Positions 7,961 through 19,726 are shown, numbered from the stretch's first letter. The stretch is DNA of 64,000 nt from Bartonella sp. CM31XJBT (GCF_028618555.1 NZ_JAQITD010000008.1:28596-92595); one strand, 5' to 3'. The notes: a model not told the origin generated them from the sequence alone. Translations and numbers: made by a program.

Positions 7961-9592
7961 TTAGCAGGCCATAGCGAATGCTTTGGAATGGCGCATTGTG
8001 CATATTTGTGCTTGCTGATGTACTTCTTTGGTTTGCTTAATAATTTGTGTAATTTGTTTGGCTTTATTTTCTGATACACCAATGCTTTGAGCCAGTGTTT
8101 CATAATCATTATTTTGAACTGCTTTATGTTCATTTGGTGAAAGACGGGTGTTGATCTTTTTTACAAAGTTGCTAAGCTCTTTTTGACATAAAGGATTTTT
8201 TGCTAAAGCTTCCTGCTGTAATTCTTTTGGCAAGGCGAAGAGATCTTGCAAGCTTTGACTTGGCATTTCTATTGTTTTTGCAAGGCGACTTTGTTCTGTT
8301 GCATGTTCTTGCGTGATTTCCTTTTCAGCATATTTTACAGCATACGCGAAATTTGCAACGGCAGTACAGAGCATACCAATATGATTTTTAGCGTTTGCAC
8401 GTGCCTGATTTTGTAGTCCACATAAACTGAAACCTGCAAGACGAGAAACAGAGCTCGGTGCCCTTTCAATCTTGTTGGCGAGCTGTTGGCCTAAGCTTGG
8501 ATTTTTGATGATTTCTACCATCTGTTTGTCTAATGTTTTTGTATTACCATAAACAATTTTTGACAGTTTCTGGACCTGTTTTAGGCTTACGTGGACACAG
8601 GCATCTTCTGCAACCATTTGGGCCGTTTCATTTTTTGTCAAAGGGGCTAATTTCTCTTCTGGAATGAGAATGCTTTCAAGCTCTTTTGTTTCGGGAACGG
8701 TAAAGGTAAATTTATCACCGGGTTTTAATGTTTTGAGTTGTTCTGGTGTGAGATGTTCTTTATTGCCGATAATGTAAGCTCCTTTTACATTGCAGGCAAA
8801 GCTGTTAAGACCAGCACCTCTATAGGTGCCCGTGTAGGTTTCACCTTCCTTTGTGACCATAACAGGGCGATCATTCACACTACGCCCAAGTTCTTTCGTG
8901 TTGCTCATGAATTCCTTTAAAAGAGGTATTTTATTGGGATTAGAGATATCGTCAAACAGATGTTGCATTGGTTCTAGATTGTCATTTTGTATTGCTGCAA
9001 CACTAGCAACCAACATGCGTTCTTTTGTAACCAGTGAAAAATCAAGCTGATGCCCTGCGGCTTTGGCAAGATTTTCAAAAAAGATCCGTTGTGTACGTCC
9101 GTTGCCTTCTCTAAAGGGGTGTGTATAGTTGAGAGAGGCAAATATTTTGGCTGCTTCATAAGCAAATTCTTTGCATGATAAATCCTGCAAATTATTTTTT
9201 TCGGCAAGCGTTTGATCTAATTTTTGTAAACCTTCTTGTAATTCGCTACCGACTGCAAAATTTGTTATTTTTTTCATTACTGGAGCGACGGCAGTAGTAC
9301 CATCTTCAAATGTAAAGGGAACATTGCGGGTTTGTCCAGCCCATTCAAAGGTATTTTCAAATAGACATTGATGAATAAGGCATAGATAGGAGCTATCAAA
9401 CTTTTCTGGTAAGGGGGCTTCACGCAGATTAACCATCGCTTTTGCTGAATCATGCGCACATCTTGCCGTAAAAGCGTCAAGGTTTGTTATTCCATATTTA
9501 TTTTTTAATGTTTTGCTTTTAGGATACATATAATGTTCAGGGGAAGGCACTGTGGATGTCACATCTGTTTTTTTTAATTTTTCTTTTGGCAT
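7961..9592 (-). CDS. bepA: BepA, FIC-OB-BID effector with intact Fic motif
   Basis: A 543-residue effector lying between virB11 and virD4, the position of bepA in described loci. The FIC domain has HPFREGNGR at H158-R166, with the catalytic histidine and acidic residue present, so AMP transfer is plausible. An OB-like segment (about 240-310) and a BID domain (about 330-440, LSKIVYGN, SRLAGFSLCGL) follow, ending in a basic tail. In B. henselae BepA protects endothelial cells from apoptosis through its BID domain. The antitoxin gene ends 10 bases upstream, and AAGGAAG is the ribosome-binding site. It is paralogous to bepC along the whole length. Confidence 0.94.
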   Translation of the reverse strand: MPKEKLKKTDVTSTVPSPEHYMYPKSKTLKNKYGITNLDAFTARCAHDSAKAMVNLREAPLPEKFDSSYLCLIHQCLFENTFEWAGQTRNVPFTFEDGTTAVAPVMKKITNFAVGSELQEGLQKLDQTLAEKNNLQDLSCKEFAYEAAKIFASLNYTHPFREGNGRTQRIFFENLAKAAGHQLDFSLVTKERMLVASVAAIQNDNLEPMQHLFDDISNPNKIPLLKEFMSNTKELGRSVNDRPVMVTKEGETYTGTYRGAGLNSFACNVKGAYIIGNKEHLTPEQLKTLKPGDKFTFTVPETKELESILIPEEKLAPLTKNETAQMVAEDACVHVSLKQVQKLSKIVYGNTKTLDKQMVEIIKNPSLGQQLANKIERAPSSVSRLAGFSLCGLQNQARANAKNHIGMLCTAVANFAYAVKYAEKEITQEHATEQSRLAKTIEMPSQSLQDLFALPKELQQEALAKNPLCQKELSNFVKKINTRLSPNEHKAVQNNDYETLAQSIGVSENKAKQITQIIKQTKEVHQQAQICTMRHSKAFAMAC

Positions 9593-9602
9593 TGTAGCTT
9601 CC

Positions 9603-9818
9603 TTATAATGTCGTGTTGTCCATAAGAGTATTAAATTCCTCGAGTGAAATATTCCCCTTTGCGTATTCTTCTAAAATTTTCAACGTTTTGGAATGAAGCG
9701 CTATTCCCTCTATTGCATGGGTGCTGATGGCTGCTTCAACGGCTTCACGGCGTTTTTTCAATTCTTCTTCTGTCATCGATAAAAGATTTTCTCTGTTTTC
9801 TGTTTCTTTGGTTTTCAC
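9603..9818 (-). CDS. biaA: FicA/BiaA-type antitoxin for BepA
   Basis: A 71-residue helical protein encoded directly upstream of bepA. It carries THAIEG, an exact (S/T)xxxE(G/N) class I Fic inhibition motif, whose glutamate is known to block the ATP gamma-phosphate position of the FIC active site. The conserved C-terminal part reads EYAKGNISLEEFNTLMDN. It presumably keeps BepA silent inside the bacterium until secretion. Start chosen at the ATG, 66 bases from the virB11 stop. The symbol follows the name used for the BepA-linked antitoxin and is less certain than the family. Confidence 0.82.
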   Translation of the reverse strand: MKTKETENRENLLSMTEEELKKRREAVEAAISTHAIEGIALHSKTLKILEEYAKGNISLEEFNTLMDNTTL

Positions 9819-9883
9819 GCATTTTTCCTTTTATTTGCAATCGTTTCTTTAAAAGAGCCTTTGGCAGCCGGTGTGATCTTCCT

Positions 9884-10954
9884 TTAGTCCCCTCCAAAGA
9901 TGTTTCGTTGTTTGAAGGGATCGTAATAAATTTCTGTGACTTTAAATTTTCCTTCAATCCGTTTGCATTGGATGATGATATCAATCATTGAAATCAACAG
10001 TCCTCGAATATCATCACGTTCTAAATCACCACCGCCTTCACTTTCTTTGACCAAAAGGGTCATCTGCTCAAAGGCTGCAAGGGCTGTTGAGGCATGAACC
10101 GTTGTAATGGAGCCTGGATGACCTGAATTGACATTGCGGATATAATAAAAGGCTGTACCATCTCGAAGTTCTTGCAAAAGAATACGATCAGGACGCATCC
10201 GTAAAGATGATTCAAGCAACTCTTTGGGGCCAACGGAGGCTAAGCCTTGTCCATCTTTTGAATAGAACATTGAGACATGGTTAGGGTGTGGTATCACCAA
10301 TTCTTGTGTGTCTTCGATGGTGATAATACGCTCTTCTTGAGGGATTTTTGCGATTAATGCTTTTGATAATGTTGTTTTACCCGAACCGGTTTTTCCCGCA
10401 ATTAAAATATTTTTTTGGCATTCTACAGCTTGATTTAAAAAGGAGACAAAGTCTTTATTACAGTAGGCATGAGCTAAGTTATGCTCGATGATTTTGAGTT
10501 CGTTAAAACGAGAATGATAGTCATGCAAGGGCGTGAAAGATACCCGTTCACATAGCGAGAAGAGGCCCTTATTTGCGAGCTCTTCGAGAGAAAAACTCTG
10601 CGATGACGGTTTACGAATTGTCATACTAATCGTGTCTTTTTCGACAGCGGGCGGAATGACAATTTGAATACGCTCATTGCCTGGTAGCGTTGCAGATAAT
10701 ATTGGGTTTTTGTCCGATATGTTTTGCTTGGAATAGGATGCGACAACTTTCGCAATCCCCATAAGCTCATTAAAAGAGAGAGCCGGAGCTTCTATTGTTT
10801 TCCATCCATCAAACCCTTCAGTCATTACTTGATAGGGACGATTGATAACAATTTCAAAGAGACTATCATCTTTCAAAAAAGTACTGATGGGTTCAAGTTT
10901 TGTGAGAACAATCGCAACGGTTTCATCGCTCATGGTATGTAAGTTTGAGTTCAT
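9884..10954 (-). CDS. virB11: VirB11 hexameric ATPase
   Basis: A 356-residue cytoplasmic traffic ATPase energising pilus assembly and transport. Walker A is GKTGSGKTTL, the Asp box region reads EERIITIEDTQEL, and SGHPGSITTVHA is the conserved His box. Its start overlaps the virB10 stop (ATGA), so translation is coupled. Complete. Confidence 0.97.
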   Translation of the reverse strand: MNSNLHTMSDETVAIVLTKLEPISTFLKDDSLFEIVINRPYQVMTEGFDGWKTIEAPALSFNELMGIAKVVASYSKQNISDKNPILSATLPGNERIQIVIPPAVEKDTISMTIRKPSSQSFSLEELANKGLFSLCERVSFTPLHDYHSRFNELKIIEHNLAHAYCNKDFVSFLNQAVECQKNILIAGKTGSGKTTLSKALIAKIPQEERIITIEDTQELVIPHPNHVSMFYSKDGQGLASVGPKELLESSLRMRPDRILLQELRDGTAFYYIRNVNSGHPGSITTVHASTALAAFEQMTLLVKESEGGGDLERDDIRGLLISMIDIIIQCKRIEGKFKVTEIYYDPFKQRNIFGGD

Positions 10955-12103
10955 TCTAAAGTTACCGCCGAATTTTTGTAAAAGTTTCTTGAAACAGCTC
11001 GATTGATAATCTGTTTTTTGTTTTCGATGACTTTCAATTTATAAACGCTGGAAAAATCTAAATCGCGGGCAACAAAGATATTCACCATTTCCCCTTGGTT
11101 TTTGGATAATGTTGGAGGAATATTGGCGTAATTTTCTACGAGAATGTTTGCGATGTTTTGTCCTGAAGAGACTGTTTCAGTTTCTTCTTTTTCCTGTTTT
11201 TTTGATAAACGTTTATTGGCATAGTGTGTTACATCTTTTATTAGTGATACAAGAAGCGCAGACCCAATCCTCTCAAGCCAATGGTTATCAATATCTCCAT
11301 CCATACCAGAACGCCCTAAAGCATCCGTTGCCGGTGAAGCTAAGGATATAATGATACCATTGGGGGTTTTTGCTCTATTCCATAGTACAAAGAGACGTGT
11401 TTGGCCTTTTTTCAATCCGGCGCGATATTCACCAACAATTTGGGTGCCTTTATCAAGAAGGACAACACGACCATTGTCTGATAAGATATCTCTGGAAACA
11501 ATACAACTGGCAAAACCTTGTTGATCACTGTTTATGGCTGTTTCTAAAATACAAGGGATAGACGTTCCCATCGCGATGATGTAGTTTCGATTGCCAAGGG
11601 TTGAAGCACGAATACCTTCAAGCACTGTAGGTTTAAGAAGATGATTAAAACGTTGTGTTATTTCATCAGGTTTGCTTTCAAGTTGGTGAGGCAAAACACC
11701 ATTATTTGTTTGTGAATCTATTTTGCCTTGTTGTGTACTTGCATAAGCTAATACAGGAGCACGTTGTGCTGCTTCCAGCAGTGAGTTATCAGAATTTAAT
11801 TGATTGATGTTTGGTGTTGGTAGCTCGACTTTTGGTAATAGAGCGTTATTTCGTTGAGGCTGTTCAAAGGGGGGAGGGGTAGGCTTTGCAGGGCGAAAAA
11901 GCTCTGTTTGTTTTATAACGTTTCCTTCTTTTGAAGATTCAATTGGTTGTTTTTTGTCTGTAACAAGTGTTGAATAGGCTAAATAAAGACAGACACTGAA
12001 AAGAATAATAAGAGCAATAGCTTTCCCCACATTGTTCTGTTGACTTTTCCCTTGAGCATTTTTTATTGTATCGCGATCATTAATGCTTTTTTCATCCACG
12101 GTG

Positions 12104-12111
<8 letters not shown>
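10951..12111 (-). CDS. virB10: VirB10 core-complex protein
   Basis: A 386-residue protein spanning both membranes. It has a short cytoplasmic head, one transmembrane segment (about 31-49, ALIILFSVCLYLAYS), a Pro-rich periplasmic stretch (PAKPTPPPFEQP), and the C-terminal TrbI/VirB10 beta domain (TSIPCILETAINSDQQGF, DKGTQIVGEY). It forms the outer-membrane pore with VirB7 and VirB9 and senses ATP energy. GGAAG lies before the ATG, and it overlaps virB9 by 8 bases. Confidence 0.97.
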
Positions 12112-13939
<1,828 letters not shown>

Positions 13940-14149
13940 TTTTTGAACTCACAAATATCTTGGAATACAATGCATGAGAGCCTTTATTCTGAACATTTTT
14001 ACAAATTTATATGATGCAAGATTTTGATTGGTTTTGTTGTAAGACCCAAGATGCTAGATCTTTCATGGAAAAAGATCATGGTGCGTGCGCCAAAGGGCGC
14101 ACGCAAGGCAAAAACAAAAATGCTTATTCTTTTAAAGAGGTGCTTTATC
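13940..14149 (-). other. 210-base gap inside the virB operon between virB6 and virB7
   Basis: All other virB junctions are close or overlapping, so this gap stands out. It contains the hairpin at 14082-14105 and no supported gene. An 81-93 codon frame on either strand across it overlaps the virB6 end and is not convincing. Confidence 0.6.
14082..14105 (-). promoter_or_regulatory. Perfect 10-bp hairpin between virB6 and virB7
   Basis: TGCGTGCGCC (14082-14091) pairs perfectly with GGCGCACGCA (14096-14105) around AAAG. On the transcribed strand a short T run comes only after about 8 bases, so this may be a partial terminator, an mRNA-processing site or a stabiliser rather than a full stop. Confidence 0.65.
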
Positions 14150-15127
14150 TTAAAATCGACCACGTCCACCTCCGGATCTTCCTGCTTTTGCCGCCGCACC
14201 TGCCGCACCTTTACCGGCAGCTCCTGAGATTTGTAAAGTGGCACTTTTTATTGCATTCCCACTCGCTCTTGCACTATTGGCAAGCATTGTGAAAACCTGT
14301 CCTCCTGAAGAGACAGCAGTGTTAAAGTATGGTCCGCCAGAGGCCAGCGCTGTTGCAATACCGGGAAGCGCACGGAAGATAATAACCCCTATGATCGAAA
14401 TGACGATGACAGGGGGGAAAAGAACATAGATTGATTCATATGAAACTTTGAGAACCTGGAGGATAACTTGACATATAATGGTTCCAAGCATGATCACGAG
14501 AACTTGTAAAATGGTAAAATTGATCAAAGTTGTAATCCATGCATCGGAGTATTTTCGCGTTGCATTGAACAAATACAAACTAATGAATAGAGGACCAAGA
14601 CCTATAATCATGACGAGTGCAACTTGTGCAAACATTTGCACAATAAAACCACCTATACAAAAAAGAATAACCGCGAGAAGCATGATAGAACCAAGAAGAC
14701 CCACAATGATCTTTTCAAAAAACCAAGCATTGTATAAGACTTCTTGATAGCGCGAACTTGCCTTTAACAAAATATAATCAAAAACATTGGAGCTTGCAGG
14801 ATTGCTGTTAAGCGCATTCCCAATAGCGTTGGATAAATCTTTGAAGAAAATATCCTTGACGTAAGTATTAAATGTATCCGCATTCGTTGCCATTGTTGTA
14901 ACAACAACGATTTTAACAACATTATTGAGAAGACTATGCATGGAAAGCGCAACGCGACCTGTCATAACATTATAGCCATAAAGAAAGATAAAAATGATTG
15001 CAGCGAGATTTAAGGGCGCTGAAATAGCAGAAGATAGCCCACTCACCGTTGTGTCCATCACATTATCTAAGGGTTTTAAAATATACCCAGAAACGCTTTC
15101 AAAGGGAGAAAAACTAAAGTCTGACAT
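14150..15127 (-). CDS. virB6: VirB6 polytopic inner-membrane channel protein
   Basis: A TrbL/VirB6-family protein of about 325 residues with five or more hydrophobic helices and a Gly/Ala-rich C-terminal tail (SGAAGKGAAGAAAKAG). It is essential for substrate transfer across the inner membrane. The start MSDFSF at 15127 is preferred over the first in-frame start at 15145, and either overlaps the virB5 3' end slightly. Confidence 0.93.
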   Translation of the reverse strand: MSDFSFSPFESVSGYILKPLDNVMDTTVSGLSSAISAPLNLAAIIFIFLYGYNVMTGRVALSMHSLLNNVVKIVVVTTMATNADTFNTYVKDIFFKDLSNAIGNALNSNPASSNVFDYILLKASSRYQEVLYNAWFFEKIIVGLLGSIMLLAVILFCIGGFIVQMFAQVALVMIIGLGPLFISLYLFNATRKYSDAWITTLINFTILQVLVIMLGTIICQVILQVLKVSYESIYVLFPPVIVISIIGVIIFRALPGIATALASGGPYFNTAVSSGGQVFTMLANSARASGNAIKSATLQISGAAGKGAAGAAAKAGRSGGGRGRF

Positions 15128-15599
15128 TTGTATTCGTACTTTCAAGTTTTTCTTTTAATTGTTTTTCTTTTTCTTTTAATTGTGCCTCAAGATGTTTATG
15201 CTTTTGTTGTTCCTTTTCTTCACGTAATTCATCTTTTGTTTTCGTATCTCTTGCTTGAATCATATCGAGAGACTGAAGTTTTAAAGAACTTACTTGAAGA
15301 CCTGCTTGAAGAAGAGAAAGCTTTACTTGAATCTCTTGTCGAAGGGCTTGCAATTCTTCGGGTTTTGTGTCTGGTTTTGATTTAATATTTTCAAGTTGAT
15401 TACTTATTTCTTTAATTTTTTTTGCAGTATCTGTTGCACTTTTATAAATGCTTTCAGCTGTTTCTGATTTTGCAGTATTTAATTTTTGTGTGTTCTCGAG
15501 TGCTTGTTTATAATATTCCTCCGCATCGGGTGTCGTTTGTGATATTGCATGAGAAATAAAAGAAAAAGATAACAGTGTAACTAAGCCATATTTTTTCAT
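15114..15599 (-). CDS. virB5: VirB5 minor pilin
   Basis: A secreted helical protein of 161 residues from MKKYGLV. The signal peptide ends near ISHAISQT. The rest is charged and coiled-coil-like (LEAQLKEKEKQLKEKLE). VirB5 is a pilus-tip adhesin-like subunit. ATG 15599 is chosen because AAAGGAG lies just upstream and the start overlaps the virB4 stop as ATGA. The upstream in-frame start adds an unlikely MAAHILSK leader. Confidence 0.88.
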   Translation of the reverse strand: MKKYGLVTLLSFSFISHAISQTTPDAEEYYKQALENTQKLNTAKSETAESIYKSATDTAKKIKEISNQLENIKSKPDTKPEELQALRQEIQVKLSLLQAGLQVSSLKLQSLDMIQARDTKTKDELREEKEQQKHKHLEAQLKEKEKQLKEKLESTNTNVRL

Positions 15600-17950
15600 T
15601 GATTTTTTCTCCTTTGATAAAATATGGGCAGCCATTTGTCAGGGTCAGCTCCATATTCGTTGATAATTTCATTCATGAGTTCAATGTTTTTTGTTGTGCC
15701 GCTTAAAACGGCGATCTCATCATTCATTCCACGTAAGTTAAGTTCTGCAACAACGGAACTTTGCCCCTGTTTGACGAGAAAACGACGGGATTCTCTGCTT
15801 AATTCTGACTGTATCAGTTCAAATTCACGCTCAGTAAGTTTGAAAGCTTCGACATAATCATTATAATTTGCTTTTTGATTTGGAAAAAATATTTGAGTGG
15901 GGCACTGCTCAATAATTGTGTGCGCGATTGTTGAGTTCAAAGCATCTTTAGGGCTTTGTGTTGCAAAGAGCATCATGCCATTTTGTTTACGGATTGTTTT
16001 TAGCCGATCTTGAGCAAAAGCTTTGAATGAATCATCTTCCAAAGCTTTCCAGAATTCATCAACGACAATAATGATGCGCCGCCCATCAATCAAATCAAGA
16101 ATGCGGTGAAAGAGATACATCATTAAGGGACGCCGAATTTCTTCATTGTCTAAGAAATCGGTCATATCATATCCAATGAATTGCGCATTTAAATTGAGAT
16201 CATCTTGATCATTATCAAAAACCCATCCTAAATCATTGCCTCTAATCCAGCGTTGCAGCCGTATGGCAATCCCTTCTTTGGATGTGTTGTCAAAAAACAG
16301 TTGAAGTGCACCAAGAGAGCGCTGGGTTGGGGGTAAGTTTTCTAAGGAATCAATAGCTTTGGCGATATCTTGTCGCTCTTCTTCTGTTACGATTTGCCCT
16401 TCAGCGCTTACCAGCTTTAAGATCCAATTACGAAGAAAGATTTTATTTTTTTCGGTGTATTCCATGCCCTTTAAGGGAGCAATACCCGTGGGCTGCCCGT
16501 TTTTTAAAGGTTTGTATTTCCCTCCTCCAGCCCGTACAAAAATCTCTGCTCCTTGATCTTTATCAAAAAAAACCATTGTTGGATTGTGTTTTTGTAATTG
16601 TGCAAGAAGAAAATTAACAATCACTGTTTTACCGGATCCCGATGGACCACAAACAAACGTGTTTCCAAGATCGCCATAATGAAAATTAAAATAGTAAGGT
16701 GAACCAGCCTGTGTTTTTAGCAATGCGACAGCAGCTCCCCAAACATTATCTTTCAGTTTGCCAACGGGAAAAGAATGGAAAGGCGATAAAGCGGCAAAGT
16801 TTCTGCTAGTAATGGCGCCTGAACGCGCCCGATAGCTAAAGTTTCCAGGAAGCTGTGCCCACCATGCTGCTTCCAATCCTAAATCTTCTCTGGCAATCAC
16901 CGCTCCTCCATTGGTTAAATGGGAACGTGCTTTTGATAAGTTTTCAGACAATATTTTGGGATGATCAGCAAAAACAGCTAAAGAAATGTGGTGTTCTCCC
17001 AAAACAAAACGGTTTGATTCTAAATCATCTAGCGCTTCATCTAGTGCATCGATTTGTGAGCTAGCACGATCAGCTGCATTGATCATTTGATTTTGTTTGC
17101 GGCTCATAATCGCACTGGCGGCTGCCTTACTTTTAAAGACAAAGGATTGTGTTAAAATGAATTCAAATGGCACCGTAAGCAGACCATCAGTCATACCTGG
17201 GCGTGTTTTAGAAGGATACTCTTTCCATCCAAACATGCCCACAAAGCGTTCATTGCTTTCATGGCGAATTTCGATAATTTCTTTCCCAAAAATAACACGA
17301 TCTGAGTAAATTGTTGAAGCAATAGTTCCAAATGTGAGAGGAATACGCTCACGTCTTCCCCCTACCAACTGGTGGAGAAATTCACTTTGTTCGGAAAATA
17401 AAAGTCCTTCATGTTCATAGATTGATAGCAGACGGACTTCATATTCTTCCAAACCTTGCATAAGATCTTGACTTAACTCTTCGAGTTTACGAATAGCTTC
17501 CTCATCGGGTTCAGATTGTGTTTTCTTCGCTTTGCTCAAGCGCTGAAAAAATGAAACCAGCTTTTCTGTTTTATCCGCTGCCGGATTCCAAAGCAGTGAA
17601 ATAAACAAATCATTTCTATACAGTTCTTGCGAAACCATTTTCTTTTTATATTTTTCATCTAATGTTGTTGCAAAAGATGAAAGAAAATGACCTTCTGGGT
17701 ATATCGTTTCACGGCGGCGGATGATGTGAGAATATAAAGCAAGCCGTTCGTCTGCGATATTTTTTAAAAGGGTGTTTAATTGGTTGTGTAAAGAATTTAA
17801 TTGATCAATATCCGCAGTGTCAAAATTTATACCCTCAACAGCCAACACAACCATTAAACAACGTGAATTTAAAGCAACGACATGTTGGTTGATGTAGCGT
17901 ATATAGGGAATATATTCTTCAGGCAAAGTTTCCCGTTTCATTATTGACAT
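15596..17950 (-). CDS. virB4: VirB4 ATPase
   Basis: A CagE/TrbE/VirB4-family ATPase of 784 residues from ATG 17950. An in-frame GTG at 17959 is an alternative. Walker A is CGPSGSGKTVIVNF and Walker B is IIIVVDEFWKAL, and the C-terminal RecA-like part is complete (FATQSPKDAL). It powers substrate transfer and pilus biogenesis from the cytoplasmic face of the inner membrane. Confidence 0.97.
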   Translation of the reverse strand: MSIMKRETLPEEYIPYIRYINQHVVALNSRCLMVVLAVEGINFDTADIDQLNSLHNQLNTLLKNIADERLALYSHIIRRRETIYPEGHFLSSFATTLDEKYKKKMVSQELYRNDLFISLLWNPAADKTEKLVSFFQRLSKAKKTQSEPDEEAIRKLEELSQDLMQGLEEYEVRLLSIYEHEGLLFSEQSEFLHQLVGGRRERIPLTFGTIASTIYSDRVIFGKEIIEIRHESNERFVGMFGWKEYPSKTRPGMTDGLLTVPFEFILTQSFVFKSKAAASAIMSRKQNQMINAADRASSQIDALDEALDDLESNRFVLGEHHISLAVFADHPKILSENLSKARSHLTNGGAVIAREDLGLEAAWWAQLPGNFSYRARSGAITSRNFAALSPFHSFPVGKLKDNVWGAAVALLKTQAGSPYYFNFHYGDLGNTFVCGPSGSGKTVIVNFLLAQLQKHNPTMVFFDKDQGAEIFVRAGGGKYKPLKNGQPTGIAPLKGMEYTEKNKIFLRNWILKLVSAEGQIVTEEERQDIAKAIDSLENLPPTQRSLGALQLFFDNTSKEGIAIRLQRWIRGNDLGWVFDNDQDDLNLNAQFIGYDMTDFLDNEEIRRPLMMYLFHRILDLIDGRRIIIVVDEFWKALEDDSFKAFAQDRLKTIRKQNGMMLFATQSPKDALNSTIAHTIIEQCPTQIFFPNQKANYNDYVEAFKLTEREFELIQSELSRESRRFLVKQGQSSVVAELNLRGMNDEIAVLSGTTKNIELMNEIINEYGADPDKWLPIFYQRRKNQ

Positions 17951-17972
17951 CTGTTTCACCGGCTTCGTTCCT

Positions 17973-18281
17973 TCAGCTTAGTTCCTTATAAGTGCGGATA
18001 AGGCGTAAAGGGGAGGTCGAACCTCCTCCCCATCTGTTGAGGTTTTTTTGTTTTCCTCGGGTATTGAGCCATGCAAATAATACGCGAAATTGGTTGTGAT
18101 CATACTTTGTCACTTCTCGCAAAATAAAGTGCATCCCAATCCCAAGACCAAACATGGTAAAATCACTGGTCAAAATGAAAAGAATGGATGTCGCCATGAC
18201 ATTAAGCGCCATCGCTTCCATTGTAACACCAGCAAACATGGCTGGGCGCGTACAGGCAAGGAAAAGAGTATCTTCGTTCAT
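17973..18281 (-). CDS. virB3: VirB3 inner-membrane protein
   Basis: A 102-residue protein with N-terminal FLACTRPAMFAGV and two adjacent hydrophobic segments, typical of VirB3/TrbD, which works with VirB4 in pilus assembly. It begins directly after the virB2 stop codon. Confidence 0.93.
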   Translation of the reverse strand: MNEDTLFLACTRPAMFAGVTMEAMALNVMATSILFILTSDFTMFGLGIGMHFILREVTKYDHNQFRVLFAWLNTRGKQKNLNRWGGGSTSPLRLIRTYKELS

Positions 18282-18602
18282 TTATGTTGTGCCCGCTAAT
18301 TTACCAACGAGAGCAGGGGCACCAAAAACAATAGCAATCCCCAGAACACAGTAAGCTGCTTTGCGTAAGTCAATAAAGCCGTACATCCAACCAATCCCCA
18401 CAGCAGCAACACATATAATTGCAATAAGCTTTGCCGTTGCACCCGTCATCATTGCGACAATGTTGCCTAAAACACCATCAAGATTCCCGAAACCACCTCC
18501 ACTAGCAGCAGGAGCAGCATAAGAAAGATCAGATACAAAAACTGCCGTAAAAAGCAGCATGGTCACGATAAAAATGATGTTTTGGAATCTATTATCTGTC
18601 AT
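18282..18602 (-). CDS. virB2: VirB2 major pilin, first gene of the virB operon
   Basis: 106 residues from ATG 18602, chosen because GAGAGG lies 5 bases upstream. A long signal sequence is followed by a processing region near LSYAAPAASG, then two hydrophobic helices joined by a short loop (GWMYGFIDLRKAAY), the VirB2/TrbC pilin layout. In-frame starts further upstream add an unlikely leader. Confidence 0.93.
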   Translation of the reverse strand: MTDNRFQNIIFIVTMLLFTAVFVSDLSYAAPAASGGGFGNLDGVLGNIVAMMTGATAKLIAIICVAAVGIGWMYGFIDLRKAAYCVLGIAIVFGAPALVGKLAGTT

Positions 18603-19000
18603 TTTACCTCTCTTTAACAAATAATATTTGTTCATATGTCGACATTCCATTGCCTCTAACAAACTGGAGAGTGTTGTCATTTGATGACAGTTTAATTCTC
18701 CTCATTTGTTTGTTTTTAAAGCTTTGATCGTGGATCTGTTCACTCTCAAGCTCTTCTTCTTAAAGAGACAGAAGTCTTTTCAAATTGAGATTGTGCTACA
18801 TGAAAATGGCAATTTTAAGTTGTACTCATTTGTAAAAACAACAATATTAAAACAATGCAAGAAGGAATATTATTCTTTACAAAGTGTAGTTAATATGCAA
18901 CACAGATATTTGATTTTTTTCTTTAAAAACAAGGGGATTGCTGATAAATAATGTGAAAGGATAGAAAAACAATGAATTTTTTGAGCGAGCGTGTTAAGAA
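18603..19000. promoter_or_regulatory. Divergent spacer between virB2 and the SNase-like gene
   Basis: This 398-base AT-rich spacer must carry the virB promoter. In B. henselae PvirB is activated by the BatR response regulator, but I cannot point to its site. An 81-codon plus-strand frame (18706-18951) is Phe/Lys-rich, has no ribosome-binding site and is not called. Confidence 0.5.
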
Positions 19001-19726
19001 ATGCTATTTAAATTGATTGTTATTGTTTACATTATGGGTTCCATAGTGTGGGGATTAAGCCAATATAAAGATAAAATGGATTTCAGCATTCTTAAGACAT
19101 TTGAGACGCAAGATATACAAGATATTGTCGATCTCTATCGAGAAGAAAAAAAGTTGGGTAAATCTATCACCAAACAGCAATTAGAAAAAAATGAATCAGA
19201 TCTCGATTTGCAGAAGAGTGTTTCATTAAACGATGTTGCAAATAATGCTGTTGTTTTTCATGGTAAGGCTTCTGTTACAAGTGGGGTTACATTTAAATTA
19301 CTGACGCCTTCTGCACAATCTTGGCGATCACATATCATCCGTGATATTCATCTTTATGGTGTAGACACATGTGCACCCCGTCAAAAAGCAAGATTAAATG
19401 ATCAAGAATGGCCCTGTGGTGTGGTTACAATGGCTTGGCTTGTCACCAAAACACTTGGGCAGGATTTATCCTGTAAACAGGCTTTGATGCACAATGGTGT
19501 TTATTATGCGCAATGTTTTGTTCAAGGGGTTGATTTAGCTGAGGCAGGTCTTACAGAAGGTATGTTGGTACTCTCAAAAGAGGGAAAAAATCCTATTCCA
19601 GCCCAGTATCATCATGCGGAAGAAAAAGCACGTGGCAACAAGATTGGTCTTTGGTCAAGTGATTTCACTGAACCTTTAAAATGGCGGAGAGATAATGGAT
19701 CTTACAACCCCTTTGCAAGTCCGTGA
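19001..19726 (+). CDS. SNase-like (thermonuclease fold) protein, membrane-anchored
   Basis: 241 residues. An N-terminal hydrophobic segment (FKLIVIVYIMGSIVWGL) suggests export or anchoring. The C-terminal 150 residues follow the staphylococcal nuclease-like pattern: DIHLYGVDTCAPRQKA, then WPCGVVTMAWLV, then GNKIGLWS. In active SNases the loop after VDxPE carries a catalytic glutamate. Here the sequence after CAP is Arg-Gln, so activity is doubtful. It is transcribed divergently from virB2. SNase-like genes are common on conjugative plasmids, which suits the T4SS neighbourhood. No strong ribosome-binding site is visible, so the start is tentative. Confidence 0.7.
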   Translation: MLFKLIVIVYIMGSIVWGLSQYKDKMDFSILKTFETQDIQDIVDLYREEKKLGKSITKQQLEKNESDLDLQKSVSLNDVANNAVVFHGKASVTSGVTFKLLTPSAQSWRSHIIRDIHLYGVDTCAPRQKARLNDQEWPCGVVTMAWLVTKTLGQDLSCKQALMHNGVYYAQCFVQGVDLAEAGLTEGMLVLSKEGKNPIPAQYHHAEEKARGNKIGLWSSDFTEPLKWRRDNGSYNPFASP

